A DNA stretch of 41,761 nt from Sedimentisphaerales bacterium (GCA_016926155.1 JAFGPC010000094.1:1-41761), one strand, 5' to 3'. Shown: positions 1 to 9,714, counted from the first letter of the stretch. Notes: generated by a model from the sequence alone, not told the origin. Program-made: numbers and translations.

Positions 1-600
1 CGGCTATCTCGACTTCGCGCGTCTTTTTACCTTTACTCAAAACCTTTCCACATTCGTCACAAGAGCCAAAACCAATTTCGATTATCGTCGTCTTTATTAT
101 CGCCCCGTCAACAAGGCAACCGGTCTGCGGTGCGACCAGACAATCCGTCTCAACGGGTATTATGCATCGCAGGATTATCCTGCTGTACTTCGCCGGATCG
201 GCTATCGCGATATCGAAACAAACAAAAAATTCATCTTCCTGACGAACAACTTTTCCCTGGACGCATTGACGATCGCTCGGCTTTACAAGTGCCGCTGGCG
301 CATCGAAATCTTTTTCAAATGGATCAAGCAATACCTGCGCATCAAAACCTTTTTCGGCACCAGCGTCAATGCCGTCAAAACTCAAATATGGATCGCCATC
401 AGCGTTTACGTTCTGGCGGCGATTGTCAAGAAAGAACTCGGAATCGAGCTGAGTCTGGGCGAAATCCTGCAAATTCTCAGCATTATGCTTTTCGAGAAAG
501 TCCTTATTACGCAGGTACTTACGAAAAATGTTCCGCAAATGGAGAATGTCCAGTTTCATAACCAATTGGTATTATTCAACTTATAACGGGACAGTAGTGA
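1..600 (+). mobile_element. Right part of an IS4-type insertion sequence
   Basis: The transposase reading frame runs to 586 and is followed by a short GC-containing tail (ACGGGACAGTAGTGA, 586-600) before AT-rich DNA begins. That tail is a reasonable position for the right terminal inverted repeat, but the left end is outside the window, so neither the repeat nor a target duplication can be confirmed. The right boundary is approximate. Confidence 0.5.
2..586 (+). CDS. IS4-family transposase, 5' end outside window
   Basis: The frame is open from the left edge to a TAA at 584-586, giving about 194 residues of the C-terminal part of a DDE transposase. The IS4-family signature Y-x2-R-x3-E-x6-K is visible as YKCRWRIEIFFKWIK, around residues 97-111 of the visible fragment; its Glu is the third catalytic acid. 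The following segment (AVKTQIWIAISVYVLAAI) is also typical of the family. The protein would cut and join DNA ends of its own insertion sequence. The N-terminal part with the two catalytic Asp residues lies outside the window, so intactness cannot be judged. The family call is firm; the subgroup is not. Confidence 0.85.
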   Translation, partial: GYLDFARLFTFTQNLSTFVTRAKTNFDYRRLYYRPVNKATGLRCDQTIRLNGYYASQDYPAVLRRIGYRDIETNKKFIFLTNNFSLDALTIARLYKCRWRIEIFFKWIKQYLRIKTFFGTSVNAVKTQIWIAISVYVLAAIVKKELGIELSLGEILQILSIMLFEKVLITQVLTKNVPQMENVQFHNQLVLFNL

Positions 601-650
601 TAACCGTATTCTATTAATAATTAAATGTATTCAGTGACGAAGCCTCCTCC

Positions 651-2099
651 TTATGTATATTTTCCCTGAAGTTTGCCCTTGAGTCTTTCAACAACATCAA
701 TTGTAGTCTGTAATTCTGAACGAAACTTTGGGTTTATAAGATCGTAATGACTATATGGATTCATTACAAGCGTACGCTGCATTTCAACATCTGTTATTAT
801 TGTTTGATCTAATTTTGGCGTTGCCTTTTGTTGATCGTATTTTTTGATTGAATCCCAATAGTCTTTGGAAGGAATTTTTTCGATTTTCTTTCGAAAGGGC
901 ACAGGAAATTTATGTTTACTACAATGGTTCACAAGTATTTCCTCAAACGCTGATCGAATATAAACTGCTGAAGCTTTTAAGTCTCCTTCTCTTAGGTAGT
1001 GTCTGCTAATATCGATATAATTACCATTAGTCGCAACTGGAATTTCATAATCATCCTGGAACTGTTTTTTCAAATATAGTTCCCAATATGCCCATTCTTC
1101 TTTAAAGGAACTTTTAAAAAACCCATACCACTGTTGATCATAAGTTGCCATGATGATTTGATATTCACTAAAGTATTGTTTAAGAATATTCAATAACGGT
1201 AGCCTGTTTGATGTATCCAGTCCGATGAGTATATCATCAAGAACAAGAATTTTGTAAGGTGCCCCTTGAGGCATTATCAAAATCGAGGCAAGATAAATCG
1301 AGATTGCAATGGCTGTTAAGCGTCCCTCATTCAGAAAGAAATGATGTTTGTCAATTGCAGGTCGTCCAAAGAAATCAACTTTCAGAGTAATCTCTTGATT
1401 ATTAAAACCACGATCCTTCACCCTAGCTGCGTCTTTAATAGCAATACCGGGGAAAATGAAATGAATTTTTACATTATAATCGAAGTACTGAATGATCTCA
1501 TTGGCTTTGTCCTCGACCTCCTCTAAGAGTTTTTTTATGCTTTGATTCAAACCTTGTAGAATTTCAGGGCATTTTTGATACTCCGATGTATTTTTTCTTT
1601 GACGTATATTATAGTTTAACTGCACCCATCGAAAGGAAATATTTACATTACCTGTTATGGGATCAGGTGTGTTTTCAAATAAGGTGCAAATTAGCAAATT
1701 AAAAAGATTTACATTATCTTTATGAAGATAATGCGTTTGTAGAAGATCTTTGTACCCCAGAAAGCCTTTTATTTTATTAGCTTCGATGAGATATTGCTCT
1801 GGATTTTTCTTATTATCTTTATCAACGGCAAGTTCTGTCTCAGTTCCATTGTCATTAAATGTTACCTTGACATGAACATCTTCATCTGGATTCCCAGAAG
1901 CAAATATGTTCTTGTGCTGAGCAATATCAATTTCTTTGATGCTGGATTCAAAGAATACTTTCAAAGCCTGGCACAATGAGCTTTTGCCACTACCGTTTTC
2001 TCCATAGATCATCAAATTCTTGCCGGGATTACCCAGTTTAATCTCATGAGCACCATACAAGCCCCGGAAGTTCTTGATGTCTATTTTAGTTATTCTCAT
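651..2099 (-). CDS. RecF/SMC-like AAA ATPase of candidate defence operon
   Basis: This 482-residue protein has an ABC-type ATPase split as in RecF, Rad50 and OLD-like proteins. Walker A GENGSGKS is at residues 33-40, an ABC-signature-like LNEGR at about 256-260, Walker B KILVLDD at 283-289, and a GLDTSNR D-loop follows. Where an H-loop His is expected the sequence reads MATYDQQW, as in some DNA-repair-like members. The insert between Walker A and the signature is too short for a Rad50-like long coiled coil. A helical C-terminal domain (about 370-482) resembles those in defence-associated ATPases. ATG 2099 was chosen over TTG 2106-2108 because AAAGGG then sits 10 bp upstream. The start overlaps the methyltransferase stop by 14 bp, suggesting coupled translation. 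It probably senses DNA or gates the nuclease, but that is inference. Confidence 0.8.
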   Translation of the reverse strand: MRITKIDIKNFRGLYGAHEIKLGNPGKNLMIYGENGSGKSSLCQALKVFFESSIKEIDIAQHKNIFASGNPDEDVHVKVTFNDNGTETELAVDKDNKKNPEQYLIEANKIKGFLGYKDLLQTHYLHKDNVNLFNLLICTLFENTPDPITGNVNISFRWVQLNYNIRQRKNTSEYQKCPEILQGLNQSIKKLLEEVEDKANEIIQYFDYNVKIHFIFPGIAIKDAARVKDRGFNNQEITLKVDFFGRPAIDKHHFFLNEGRLTAIAISIYLASILIMPQGAPYKILVLDDILIGLDTSNRLPLLNILKQYFSEYQIIMATYDQQWYGFFKSSFKEEWAYWELYLKKQFQDDYEIPVATNGNYIDISRHYLREGDLKASAVYIRSAFEEILVNHCSKHKFPVPFRKKIEKIPSKDYWDSIKKYDQQKATPKLDQTIITDVEMQRTLVMNPYSHYDLINPKFRSELQTTIDVVERLKGKLQGKYT

Positions 2100-5000
2100 C
2101 CTTATCAAGCCCTTTGATGATGCGTATTTCGGGGATGCTGTCCATATAGAACAGATTGTTTCTTACGGGGTGAATTTTATCATAAAGTCGATTAAATTCG
2201 GATTCGATAATTTCCAATTTCTGCTGATCCGTCATATCATCGGAGATTGGTTTTAAGTCAGTCAGGTATTTTAAGACATCTCGATTAGCATTTTTAAGTT
2301 CTTCTTCAAAATACAATTCATAAACCATGCTATTAACAATTTGCTCAAAATATGGAGGCCATGTATTGTTATTATAATCACTATTTTTAAGCCATAGGAT
2401 GTAATCAACCACTAAATCGAAAAGTGACTGAGTCTTGAAGTCCGTTTTTTTTATAGGAACAGAATGTAATTCATATCCGCCTATAGTTGGCATTCTATAT
2501 TTTTTGCAATAGTAAAAATTGATCACATTAGAATTCATTAATCCACATAGATATTTCATTGATGTTTTCTTGTCCCAAGTGCTATAGTTAGAGACATTTG
2601 TTGTATCTAAAAAGTAATTTCCACATTTGTCATATGCAACTAGGAGTTGCATCGAACTGTTTACTCTTTGGGTTACAAGTTTAAATGGGACTTCAAAAAA
2701 TTCCACAGAGTGAGGAAGACAACCGGTTTTTTCCCTCATTAAATCCGGACGATACCAAACATATTCTCCTGTCCAATTTAATTGGAACGCTTTGATATTC
2801 TTGCCTCTGTATACTGGCTTACAATCCTTGTCTTTAGGATTATTGAGAATAAATTTATTATCATTACTAGTCTTAATTCCACGAGAGAATCGAATGATCT
2901 CTGACAACGGTATTGAGTTCAACTCAATTTTCTTAAATAGTTCTTTTTCTTTTGGTATATTAAGGGTATCTAATGAGTATTCTTGCTCTAATAACACCTC
3001 CCTAACATCAACGGTATTAACTTGAACAAACTCATCGTTATAGACTTTAATGGTATAATCATTGTGAGTTGTATTTTGTATCAAAACAACAACAGGTTTA
3101 ACAGTAGCTTCAAAAACACCAAAGTTAAGATCGACGATTTTCAACAACTTATAATTCGAAAATATTACTTTTCTTAATTTCTCAAAGCTTGTTGTAGCTT
3201 TCCATGTATGAGACACTATATATGACAATATGGCATTAGGTTTTAAAAGCTGAAGTCCCTTAACAATAAAATAGGCGTATAAATCAACTTTATTTTTTGT
3301 AATTGAAAATATTTTCTTATAGATAGTTCTGAATTTCTTTTCTAGGTTAACTATATTTACATAAGGGGGATTTCCAATTACAATATCAAATCCCTTTTGA
3401 TCATGCCAAATTTCCGAAAAATTTACTTGGAAGTCAAATGACAATTTAAAACCGAGAGATTTTTCTGTGCCTGCAAATTGTTTTTCTATTGCTGAGTCTA
3501 TATTTTGTTTTAGCTTTCTCTTTTCTGTGTTATTCGTTTCATCGAAAAAATCATTTTTCAACTCCTCTATTTTGTCGAGTCCGCTTGGACGGTAACCATA
3601 CCCCAGTAATGAATTTCCACAGACAATTTTGTAATCCAGATTCGGCAAGGCTTCAACTTCCGTAATGCTTTCTTCCTCCACGACGAGTGACAGCCAAAGC
3701 CGTAATTTGGCTACATCAATGGCAGATGGATCGATGTCAACACCGTAGATACTGTTATGGATGCAGTCACGTTTGAGATGATATGGTGTGCGATTGGGAT
3801 TACTTTCTGATTTACTCATAAATTGAGTTAATGCTTGTCTTGCATTGACGATCTCTGTTAATAAACCAACGGGAAATGCACCGGAACCGATGGCCGGATC
3901 ACAGATTTTTATCTTTTCCAATGCCTCATCGAAAACATCGGCATCATTTTGTATGGAGTCGGGAAGCTGCCAGGATTTCTTTTCCTGCCGGGTATCATTT
4001 ACAATCAAGTGACTGTGTTTGATAAAATCTTCAATATCCTCCCGTGGGATAATTATTTTGGTGGATGATTCTTCCAGTTTTAACTGGCCGGTTCGTTTTT
4101 TGTTACCGAACATATCGTACTGATTATCACCAATTGCCAAAAAACTGCCCTTTTGTCCATTAATAGTTGTGTCCAGATAATTGATCAAGCTTTCCTGGCA
4201 CATGTAATGAACGATTTCACGTGGTGTATAATAGGTGCCCTTGGATTTACGGTCCTTTACCTCGAGCAGATTCTCAAAGACCTTACCGAGCATTTCAGGA
4301 TCGACTGCCACTTCTTTTTCCAAAGGTTCATCTTCTTTGACTGTAAAGTTATAGCGGTCGAACACATCCAGAACACCAGTGCCAATGTCTCCTTCTTTGT
4401 TGACTTCAGTATTAGAGAAGATGTCGTTGGGGATAACGATCTCTGTGTTTTCCCAGTCATAGTCGGCAATCGGTTCAAACAGACCGCCATTTAGAAAAGG
4501 AATGCGGCAGTTAAAAGGTTTATACCAGCTTGGATCTGCAGATTTTCTTTCAATCGCTAATGCTTCGTAAAACAGAAACTCTAAATAGTCATTAAAGTAG
4601 TTCTTGCCTTCTGTTGTGGCTTTTTTAAACAAACTCCTCAAGAAGGATTTGTCACCTTCACCAAAATTCTTCTCTTTTGGCACTCCCAGCCATCCTTTTT
4701 TCTGAATGAAATACAAGAATACAATTTGCCCCAGAAGCTTTTTGGCAAAGGCAGATGTTTCAATGCTTTTAGATTCAAAATCCTCACGAATAGTTTTATC
4801 TTTCTTCAGAAGATCTTCAAGATGCTCCTGTACCTTGTGGAACAATTCTTTGTATTTGGTAAAGAATTCTTTGGTGACCTTTTCAATATTAAATGCTTCT
4901 TCCAATTGAGAAAGTGTGGGATTATTGAATGTATCCTGAAGTAAAGGCACAAACTGTTGTTGAGCTGTATGACTCGGTTCATTTTCTCCTACCAGAAACG

Positions 5001-5472
5001 AATATCTCCTTGCCGATGTGATTTGATTCTTTGTTTTAATCTTACCCTCATCATTCCGATAAGAGATTGTTTCCAACTTGATAAACGATAATCGCCAGTC
5101 CTTTGTATCGTCTGCATAAAAAGCGACCAAAACAGTATCACGGTATTCGCTGATCGCATTTCTGCCTTTGAGATATTCAATCGCCAAATTGCGAAGAGTT
5201 GTTCTTGCTCTTTCTAATTTTGTTCCCTGACTGACCTTAACGGTAAGGACATCTAGAACTGTTCCTTGAGGATCACGGTACTGTCCAATACGTTTGAAAC
5301 TGCTGATATGGTCACGAAAGGGTTGAAAAACACGATTTCCCTGCCATGGCCCCATTGTTTTGGAGGAATCAAAATCGTTGAATACATTGATCAGCAGCTT
5401 TAGAAGCTGTTCTTCTGAAAACGCTTTCTCAAAGGTGGTTTTTATCAGTTCAGCTGCCTGTCTTTTTTCCAT
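2086..5472 (-). CDS. Eco57I-like N6-adenine DNA methyltransferase
   Basis: This protein of 1128 residues has a gamma-class adenine methyltransferase core. A KGTYYTP segment is at 411-417, the SAM-binding motif I DPAIGSGAF at 525-533, and the catalytic motif IV NPPY at 701-704. An insert of about 105 residues lies between the YTP segment and motif I. The C-terminal third (about 830-1060) looks like a TaqI/Eco57I-type target-recognition domain. The N-terminal 250 residues are helical and resemble the leading region of type IIG and PglX-like enzymes, but I see no clear PD-(D/E)xK nuclease motif, so cleavage is more likely supplied by the neighbouring PLD-helicase. An AGGA site 6-7 bp before ATG 5472 supports the start. 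Only 15 bp separate it from the helicase gene upstream. It probably marks self DNA. Confidence 0.88.
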   Translation of the reverse strand: MEKRQAAELIKTTFEKAFSEEQLLKLLINVFNDFDSSKTMGPWQGNRVFQPFRDHISSFKRIGQYRDPQGTVLDVLTVKVSQGTKLERARTTLRNLAIEYLKGRNAISEYRDTVLVAFYADDTKDWRLSFIKLETISYRNDEGKIKTKNQITSARRYSFLVGENEPSHTAQQQFVPLLQDTFNNPTLSQLEEAFNIEKVTKEFFTKYKELFHKVQEHLEDLLKKDKTIREDFESKSIETSAFAKKLLGQIVFLYFIQKKGWLGVPKEKNFGEGDKSFLRSLFKKATTEGKNYFNDYLEFLFYEALAIERKSADPSWYKPFNCRIPFLNGGLFEPIADYDWENTEIVIPNDIFSNTEVNKEGDIGTGVLDVFDRYNFTVKEDEPLEKEVAVDPEMLGKVFENLLEVKDRKSKGTYYTPREIVHYMCQESLINYLDTTINGQKGSFLAIGDNQYDMFGNKKRTGQLKLEESSTKIIIPREDIEDFIKHSHLIVNDTRQEKKSWQLPDSIQNDADVFDEALEKIKICDPAIGSGAFPVGLLTEIVNARQALTQFMSKSESNPNRTPYHLKRDCIHNSIYGVDIDPSAIDVAKLRLWLSLVVEEESITEVEALPNLDYKIVCGNSLLGYGYRPSGLDKIEELKNDFFDETNNTEKRKLKQNIDSAIEKQFAGTEKSLGFKLSFDFQVNFSEIWHDQKGFDIVIGNPPYVNIVNLEKKFRTIYKKIFSITKNKVDLYAYFIVKGLQLLKPNAILSYIVSHTWKATTSFEKLRKVIFSNYKLLKIVDLNFGVFEATVKPVVVLIQNTTHNDYTIKVYNDEFVQVNTVDVREVLLEQEYSLDTLNIPKEKELFKKIELNSIPLSEIIRFSRGIKTSNDNKFILNNPKDKDCKPVYRGKNIKAFQLNWTGEYVWYRPDLMREKTGCLPHSVEFFEVPFKLVTQRVNSSMQLLVAYDKCGNYFLDTTNVSNYSTWDKKTSMKYLCGLMNSNVINFYYCKKYRMPTIGGYELHSVPIKKTDFKTQSLFDLVVDYILWLKNSDYNNNTWPPYFEQIVNSMVYELYFEEELKNANRDVLKYLTDLKPISDDMTDQQKLEIIESEFNRLYDKIHPVRNNLFYMDSIPEIRIIKGLDKDENN

Positions 5473-5487
5473 ATTCTGTCCTAAAGA

Positions 5488-8400
5488 TTATGACTTCAGT
5501 AAATAGCCAGAAAGAATCACTTCCCTTTTATTTGCACTAGGTATTGTGTAAAGGTGTAGAAATTTTTCGGGCTGGGGAATATGACGTCTTAGGATCATCA
5601 ATATTTTTAATGGTTCCTCAATGATCTCAATTTCGCCTTTAATATCTTTGGCAGTTCGTTTTGCAACACTACCATCTTCCAGAATCCGCCGAATCATATT
5701 CAAATAATCCTCATCAGACTCTGTAAAACCACCATAGGAAAGGAATTGTTTGTCGTTAAGCCGATTAAGAATGTATCGCAGGTTTGATCGTCCTCCCCGC
5801 CTTCCGGAAGGCTCATCACCGATGGTAGTATCCAGCTCAAATTTATGTTTGTTAGCTGACAGCATATCAAAATAATTCTCGGGTGGTTCTTGGCGTAAAG
5901 TCTCTGGCTTACATTCGAGCTTATCTACGGCATCAAAGAAGGTGATTTCCTCTACCTTCGTTCCTTCGTTTGTATAGAATTTTTTTAAGTGTCCCTGCCT
6001 AAAGAATGTAACCAAACGATTTTTTGAAATGGTCTCTGTTTTGAAACCGGAACGAGCCTTGCGAGGTAGTGACTTAATTTTTTTGAACAGAGATGAGTCA
6101 TTATCTCTTATTTGACGAATCACGTCCAGATACTTTAACTCTGTATCGCCTTCTTCCTCTTCACCAGTATAGGTTTTTTTGTTATTTAAAGTGTCAAATA
6201 ATTGCTGTGAACCTATTTCTTCTCCATCGGATAAATATTTAGCATCTTCTCCGAGAATGTTATGAAACAATTGTATTTTAGATACAATGTTAGCTTCCAA
6301 CCCCAAATGGACATCCGATTGAGTTGTCGGAAAGAAATTGAAAATATGGATATGCTGATGTTCAGTACCAAGTCGATTTACACGCCCGGTTCTCTGCATA
6401 ACACGGGTTGGATTCCATGGTAAATCATAATTAATAATAATATTACCTCTATGCAGATTAATTCCTTCAGCTAGCATATCAGTTGTTATCAGAATACGAA
6501 AGTCGTTTTGCTGCTCCGGATTATTAGGGTCGAAGTTGGCTTTAATCATATCGCGGGCAATCTGGTGTGTATACTTGGCGTTTTCGTTTGTATGCCGACC
6601 CCCTTGACCAGAATAAAAGACAACCTCCAAGGGAAATTCCTTAATCAAATTTTCATATAAGTAATCTCCGGTCTCCCTGGATTCAGTAAATATAATCAGT
6701 TTTTTCCCTGCAAGTGTATCATGAAATTTAAGCTTACTGATGAACTCATCCAACTTAGGATCTTCATTAACCGTTGCCCACAGATTTCGAATCCGCTTAA
6801 GGATATTCAGATCACTTTTGAGATGTTCAGAAAAAGATTCACTGAATTTATCAGACTTATATTTCTGAGCTTTCTCCTGCTCGACGTAGTCTTCAAGTTC
6901 TTCCACACTATCTTTTTCAAGTAGTTCATAAACATCAACTTTTTTGCTGATGTAAACCATACCCTCGTTAAACATTTTGATAAACTTTTCATACGACTCA
7001 ATAAAACGACCTATACTCTGACGGAACGCATAAAAACTGCTTTCTAGCCGTTTTACTAGCAGACTTTTCATAAATCCACCAATGTTTTTTTGTTGCTGAA
7101 GCTGAAAAGCAGTGAGTTGCTCACTTTCAACATAGGTTAAAGGTACATAGCGAGCATATTTAAAATCACGTAGCAATTTTATCGTTTTATTAAAAGTAGT
7201 CTCAATCGAACCACTGAAATGATATGTTATTTTTTTAGGTGGCGATACTTCAGGAAAAGAGAGCCCCTGTTTATGAATATCATCTGAGAAATAATTGGTA
7301 ACGTCGTTTCGGGTTCGTCTTACCATTATATATTTAAGAATCCTATCTCGTATTTCATTAGATACTTCGTTAAGAGCCAACGCATATTCGGGTGACCGTT
7401 TATCCAAACCTACCAGTTTTCCTCTGAGCTTACTAAAAAATTGTTCTAGATTAGGAACACCAGGAATCGCAGAGCGACGTGGTGCCTGGAATAATTTAAC
7501 CTGGGAAAAAATATCATCAATCGTATTATTTAATGGGGTTGCTGATACCAGTATTATTTTTTTTCTTCGACATATTTCAAAAAGACTAGCATAGGATTGG
7601 GTTGTTTCATTACGGAAACGGTGGGCTTCATCAATAATGACAATATCAAACCGATCTGGTGATTTGCGGATGATATGTTCAAGTTTACCGAGTGACTGCA
7701 CTTCATATCGTTGAATGCCAAAATCGAATAACGTGTCGTTCCAGTAAGATTGAAGAACCGGTGGACAAATAATTAATTTACGAGCCGTTGGCATCTGCTG
7801 TAAAAGTAGTGATGTAACAAAAGTCTTCCCTAAGCCGACTACATCCGCTAAAAAGACTCCGTTGTAGCGCTCGAGAATTTTTCGAGCTTGGATTGCCGCC
7901 TGTTTCTGATATTGTAACCGCAAAAATCCTTTGGGGAGAAATTCTTCGAACTCATCCTCAAGATTAATATCTTCTTCAAGATATTCATATATCAGTTTTA
8001 AATAAAGTTCGTAGGGGGTTATCTGGTCATTCAGCCATGTTTTCTTCTGAATTGTGTCAATATACTCTTGACTAAGGTCAACACTCTCTGCCCAAAGCTT
8101 TTCGAATTTTTCCAATGCGAATTTGACATCTTGTCGGTCTTTGAGTTCTACATTAAATTCCCGTTGAGCTACAAGACCAGATTGTGAAAAATTACTGGAA
8201 CCTGTTATAACACTGCCAAAAGTCACATTGCTAACTGGCTTACCATAACGGATGATATACACTTTTGCATGGATGTCCCGGCTGGGATAGGCTCTAATCT
8301 CAAGTTTGCCCTCTTGGATAAATTCTATGAATTTCTTAACTGACTGATGAACTTCTCTATTATCCTCTGAAGAAACCATCTCAGTTTGGAGTGAATCCGA

Positions 8401-8679
8401 AAATTGATTTCTCGTTTTTTTATGAGATTCAAAATCAAAAGTAGACTGTGGATTTGCCGAATTATAGATGTCAACTGCCTTCGAATCGACATCCAATCCA
8501 ACTAATATTCGGATCTTTTCAATGCCATCCAGGGCCCTGTAAATAGCATCAAAGCCACTGGTACGAAAATAACCGACTAACACATCAAAAAAACGGGCAT
8601 ATTCGAGTGTCTTTAAAAATCTGTCATACAGGGCGCTACCTGCCTCATTGGTAAAAAACTTTATATCAGAATCGTTCAT
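5488..8679 (-). CDS. PLD nuclease-SNF2-type helicase fusion
   Basis: This 1063-residue protein begins with a phospholipase-D-like nuclease domain (about 1-195) carrying one HxK...N half-site: H137, K139 and GSSN ending at N163. One HKD half-site implies that the nuclease works as a dimer. An SF2 helicase follows, with motif I GLGKT (282-286), DEAH (350-353), SAT (379-381), motif V TDMLAEGINL and motif VI QRTGRVNR, then about 250 residues of C-terminal extension. This is the likely translocase and effector of the operon, in the role HsdR plays in type I systems or DrmD plus DrmC play in DISARM. AAGGA lies 8 bp before ATG 8679. It is first in the operon and a promoter-like sequence sits just upstream. 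The domain calls are firm; the defence role is inferred from the partners. Confidence 0.88.
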   Translation of the reverse strand: MNDSDIKFFTNEAGSALYDRFLKTLEYARFFDVLVGYFRTSGFDAIYRALDGIEKIRILVGLDVDSKAVDIYNSANPQSTFDFESHKKTRNQFSDSLQTEMVSSEDNREVHQSVKKFIEFIQEGKLEIRAYPSRDIHAKVYIIRYGKPVSNVTFGSVITGSSNFSQSGLVAQREFNVELKDRQDVKFALEKFEKLWAESVDLSQEYIDTIQKKTWLNDQITPYELYLKLIYEYLEEDINLEDEFEEFLPKGFLRLQYQKQAAIQARKILERYNGVFLADVVGLGKTFVTSLLLQQMPTARKLIICPPVLQSYWNDTLFDFGIQRYEVQSLGKLEHIIRKSPDRFDIVIIDEAHRFRNETTQSYASLFEICRRKKIILVSATPLNNTIDDIFSQVKLFQAPRRSAIPGVPNLEQFFSKLRGKLVGLDKRSPEYALALNEVSNEIRDRILKYIMVRRTRNDVTNYFSDDIHKQGLSFPEVSPPKKITYHFSGSIETTFNKTIKLLRDFKYARYVPLTYVESEQLTAFQLQQQKNIGGFMKSLLVKRLESSFYAFRQSIGRFIESYEKFIKMFNEGMVYISKKVDVYELLEKDSVEELEDYVEQEKAQKYKSDKFSESFSEHLKSDLNILKRIRNLWATVNEDPKLDEFISKLKFHDTLAGKKLIIFTESRETGDYLYENLIKEFPLEVVFYSGQGGRHTNENAKYTHQIARDMIKANFDPNNPEQQNDFRILITTDMLAEGINLHRGNIIINYDLPWNPTRVMQRTGRVNRLGTEHQHIHIFNFFPTTQSDVHLGLEANIVSKIQLFHNILGEDAKYLSDGEEIGSQQLFDTLNNKKTYTGEEEEGDTELKYLDVIRQIRDNDSSLFKKIKSLPRKARSGFKTETISKNRLVTFFRQGHLKKFYTNEGTKVEEITFFDAVDKLECKPETLRQEPPENYFDMLSANKHKFELDTTIGDEPSGRRGGRSNLRYILNRLNDKQFLSYGGFTESDEDYLNMIRRILEDGSVAKRTAKDIKGEIEIIEEPLKILMILRRHIPQPEKFLHLYTIPSANKREVILSGYLLKS

Positions 8680-8703
8680 ATAGAAAATTCCTTCGTTTTT
8701 GGG

Positions 8704-8731
8704 ATACTACAATGAAAAAAGCTATTTTCAA
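8704..8731 (-). promoter_or_regulatory. Candidate promoter of the PLD-helicase operon
   Basis: On the minus strand, TTGAAA (8731-8726) is followed after 16 bp by TAGTAT (8709-8704). A start near 8697 would give a leader of about 18 nt containing the AAGGA ribosome site. The -10 box matches consensus at only 4 of 6 positions, so the call is tentative. The rest of the gap from 8680 to 9006 is AT-rich and shows no gene I can support. Confidence 0.4.
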
Positions 8732-9006
8732 CCCAATTCCAATATATAGTGGTACATAAGAGTCCGGAATTTCCAAAAAACGCTGGACAAGAATCTCTTA
8801 CACATAGAATTCCTCCAGATTGCCTTCGGTTCTCTGCTCTTCCTGTCGCCTATAATATTACTCGTAACAAAAATTTCATTCTATTTCAATTTAAACCAAT
8901 ATGATATCATGGTTTGTAAATGAGGCAAGAGTATTACGAGCAAGATGACGACCTTCCGGAAGCATACAACTGGCAATTCAAATACTCTATCATTGGGTGT
9001 AAAATC

Positions 9007-9651
9007 CTATCGGTATCGGGGACAACCTTCCGAAATCCACTCAAATGCCTGCATTCGGTCAATCGTTTCCGGCCAGAAAGGATCATCGACGGGATTTGTT
9101 TCCTCTTCATCCTCATGTACAAAAGAAGGATCTGGGGTATGAGTCCAGTTCCAAAACCATGCATAAAGCAAATTTACATTCCCAAAACCCGCAAGTAGGG
9201 CCTTGTAGACCTCATCTCTATGTTGCTCAACCAGAAAATCTAAGCTATTATCCTCAAGGGGATCCCAGGATTCTTCCTTGACGGGCTTCCAATCAGGATT
9301 TCGTTTCAATAAAGTTAGAATTACCTTTGGATCTAAATCAAGGGATTCCACCCATATGTCATAATCCAGGTATTCGTATGAATCAAAGGCAATATCACAG
9401 AACTCACGATATAATCCTCCAAGCATGAGAAACCGAAAGATACAGTCGTATCGTTCGAACTCTCCGGTATATCTCGTCAAGCCTGCCTTTTCCAGAATCG
9501 CCCAGGCCTCCTTGCCCCAATGAAGTCCTGGCTTGTGCATGAGAACTGAAAACATCTCCTCAGCAACATCATGCATTTCTTCCCAGATCAACTGTTTAAG
9601 GGGGCATGAAGGATTGTTATTTGATTCCGAATTGTGATGTCCTCCCTTCAT
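9007..9651 (-). CDS. Acidic hypothetical protein in the island
   Basis: I do not recognise this protein of about 214 residues. It is acidic and rich in Trp, Tyr and Phe, has no membrane segment or signal peptide, and looks soluble and mostly helical. The C-terminal part has a dense acidic patch (HEDEEETN) before a conserved-looking end. The frame extends to an ATG at 9684, but GGAA 6-8 bp before ATG 9651 is a better ribosome site and the first 11 extra residues are low-complexity; either start is possible. It reads in the same direction as the defence operon but lies 327 bp upstream of it, so it is probably a separate transcript. No function is assigned. Confidence 0.6.
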   Translation of the reverse strand: MKGGHHNSESNNNPSCPLKQLIWEEMHDVAEEMFSVLMHKPGLHWGKEAWAILEKAGLTRYTGEFERYDCIFRFLMLGGLYREFCDIAFDSYEYLDYDIWVESLDLDPKVILTLLKRNPDWKPVKEESWDPLEDNSLDFLVEQHRDEVYKALLAGFGNVNLLYAWFWNWTHTPDPSFVHEDEEETNPVDDPFWPETIDRMQAFEWISEGCPRYR

Positions 9652-9714
9652 ATGTCTTCCATTACCATCCCGACTATTCAACATTAAACCAAAGAATCAA
9701 TGCATAAAATAAGG

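Noticed and set aside
651-8679. Calling the operon DISARM, BREX or type I restriction-modification.
   Set aside because: drmA, drmB, pglZ, brxC and hsdS are all absent. Only shared domains support such a name.
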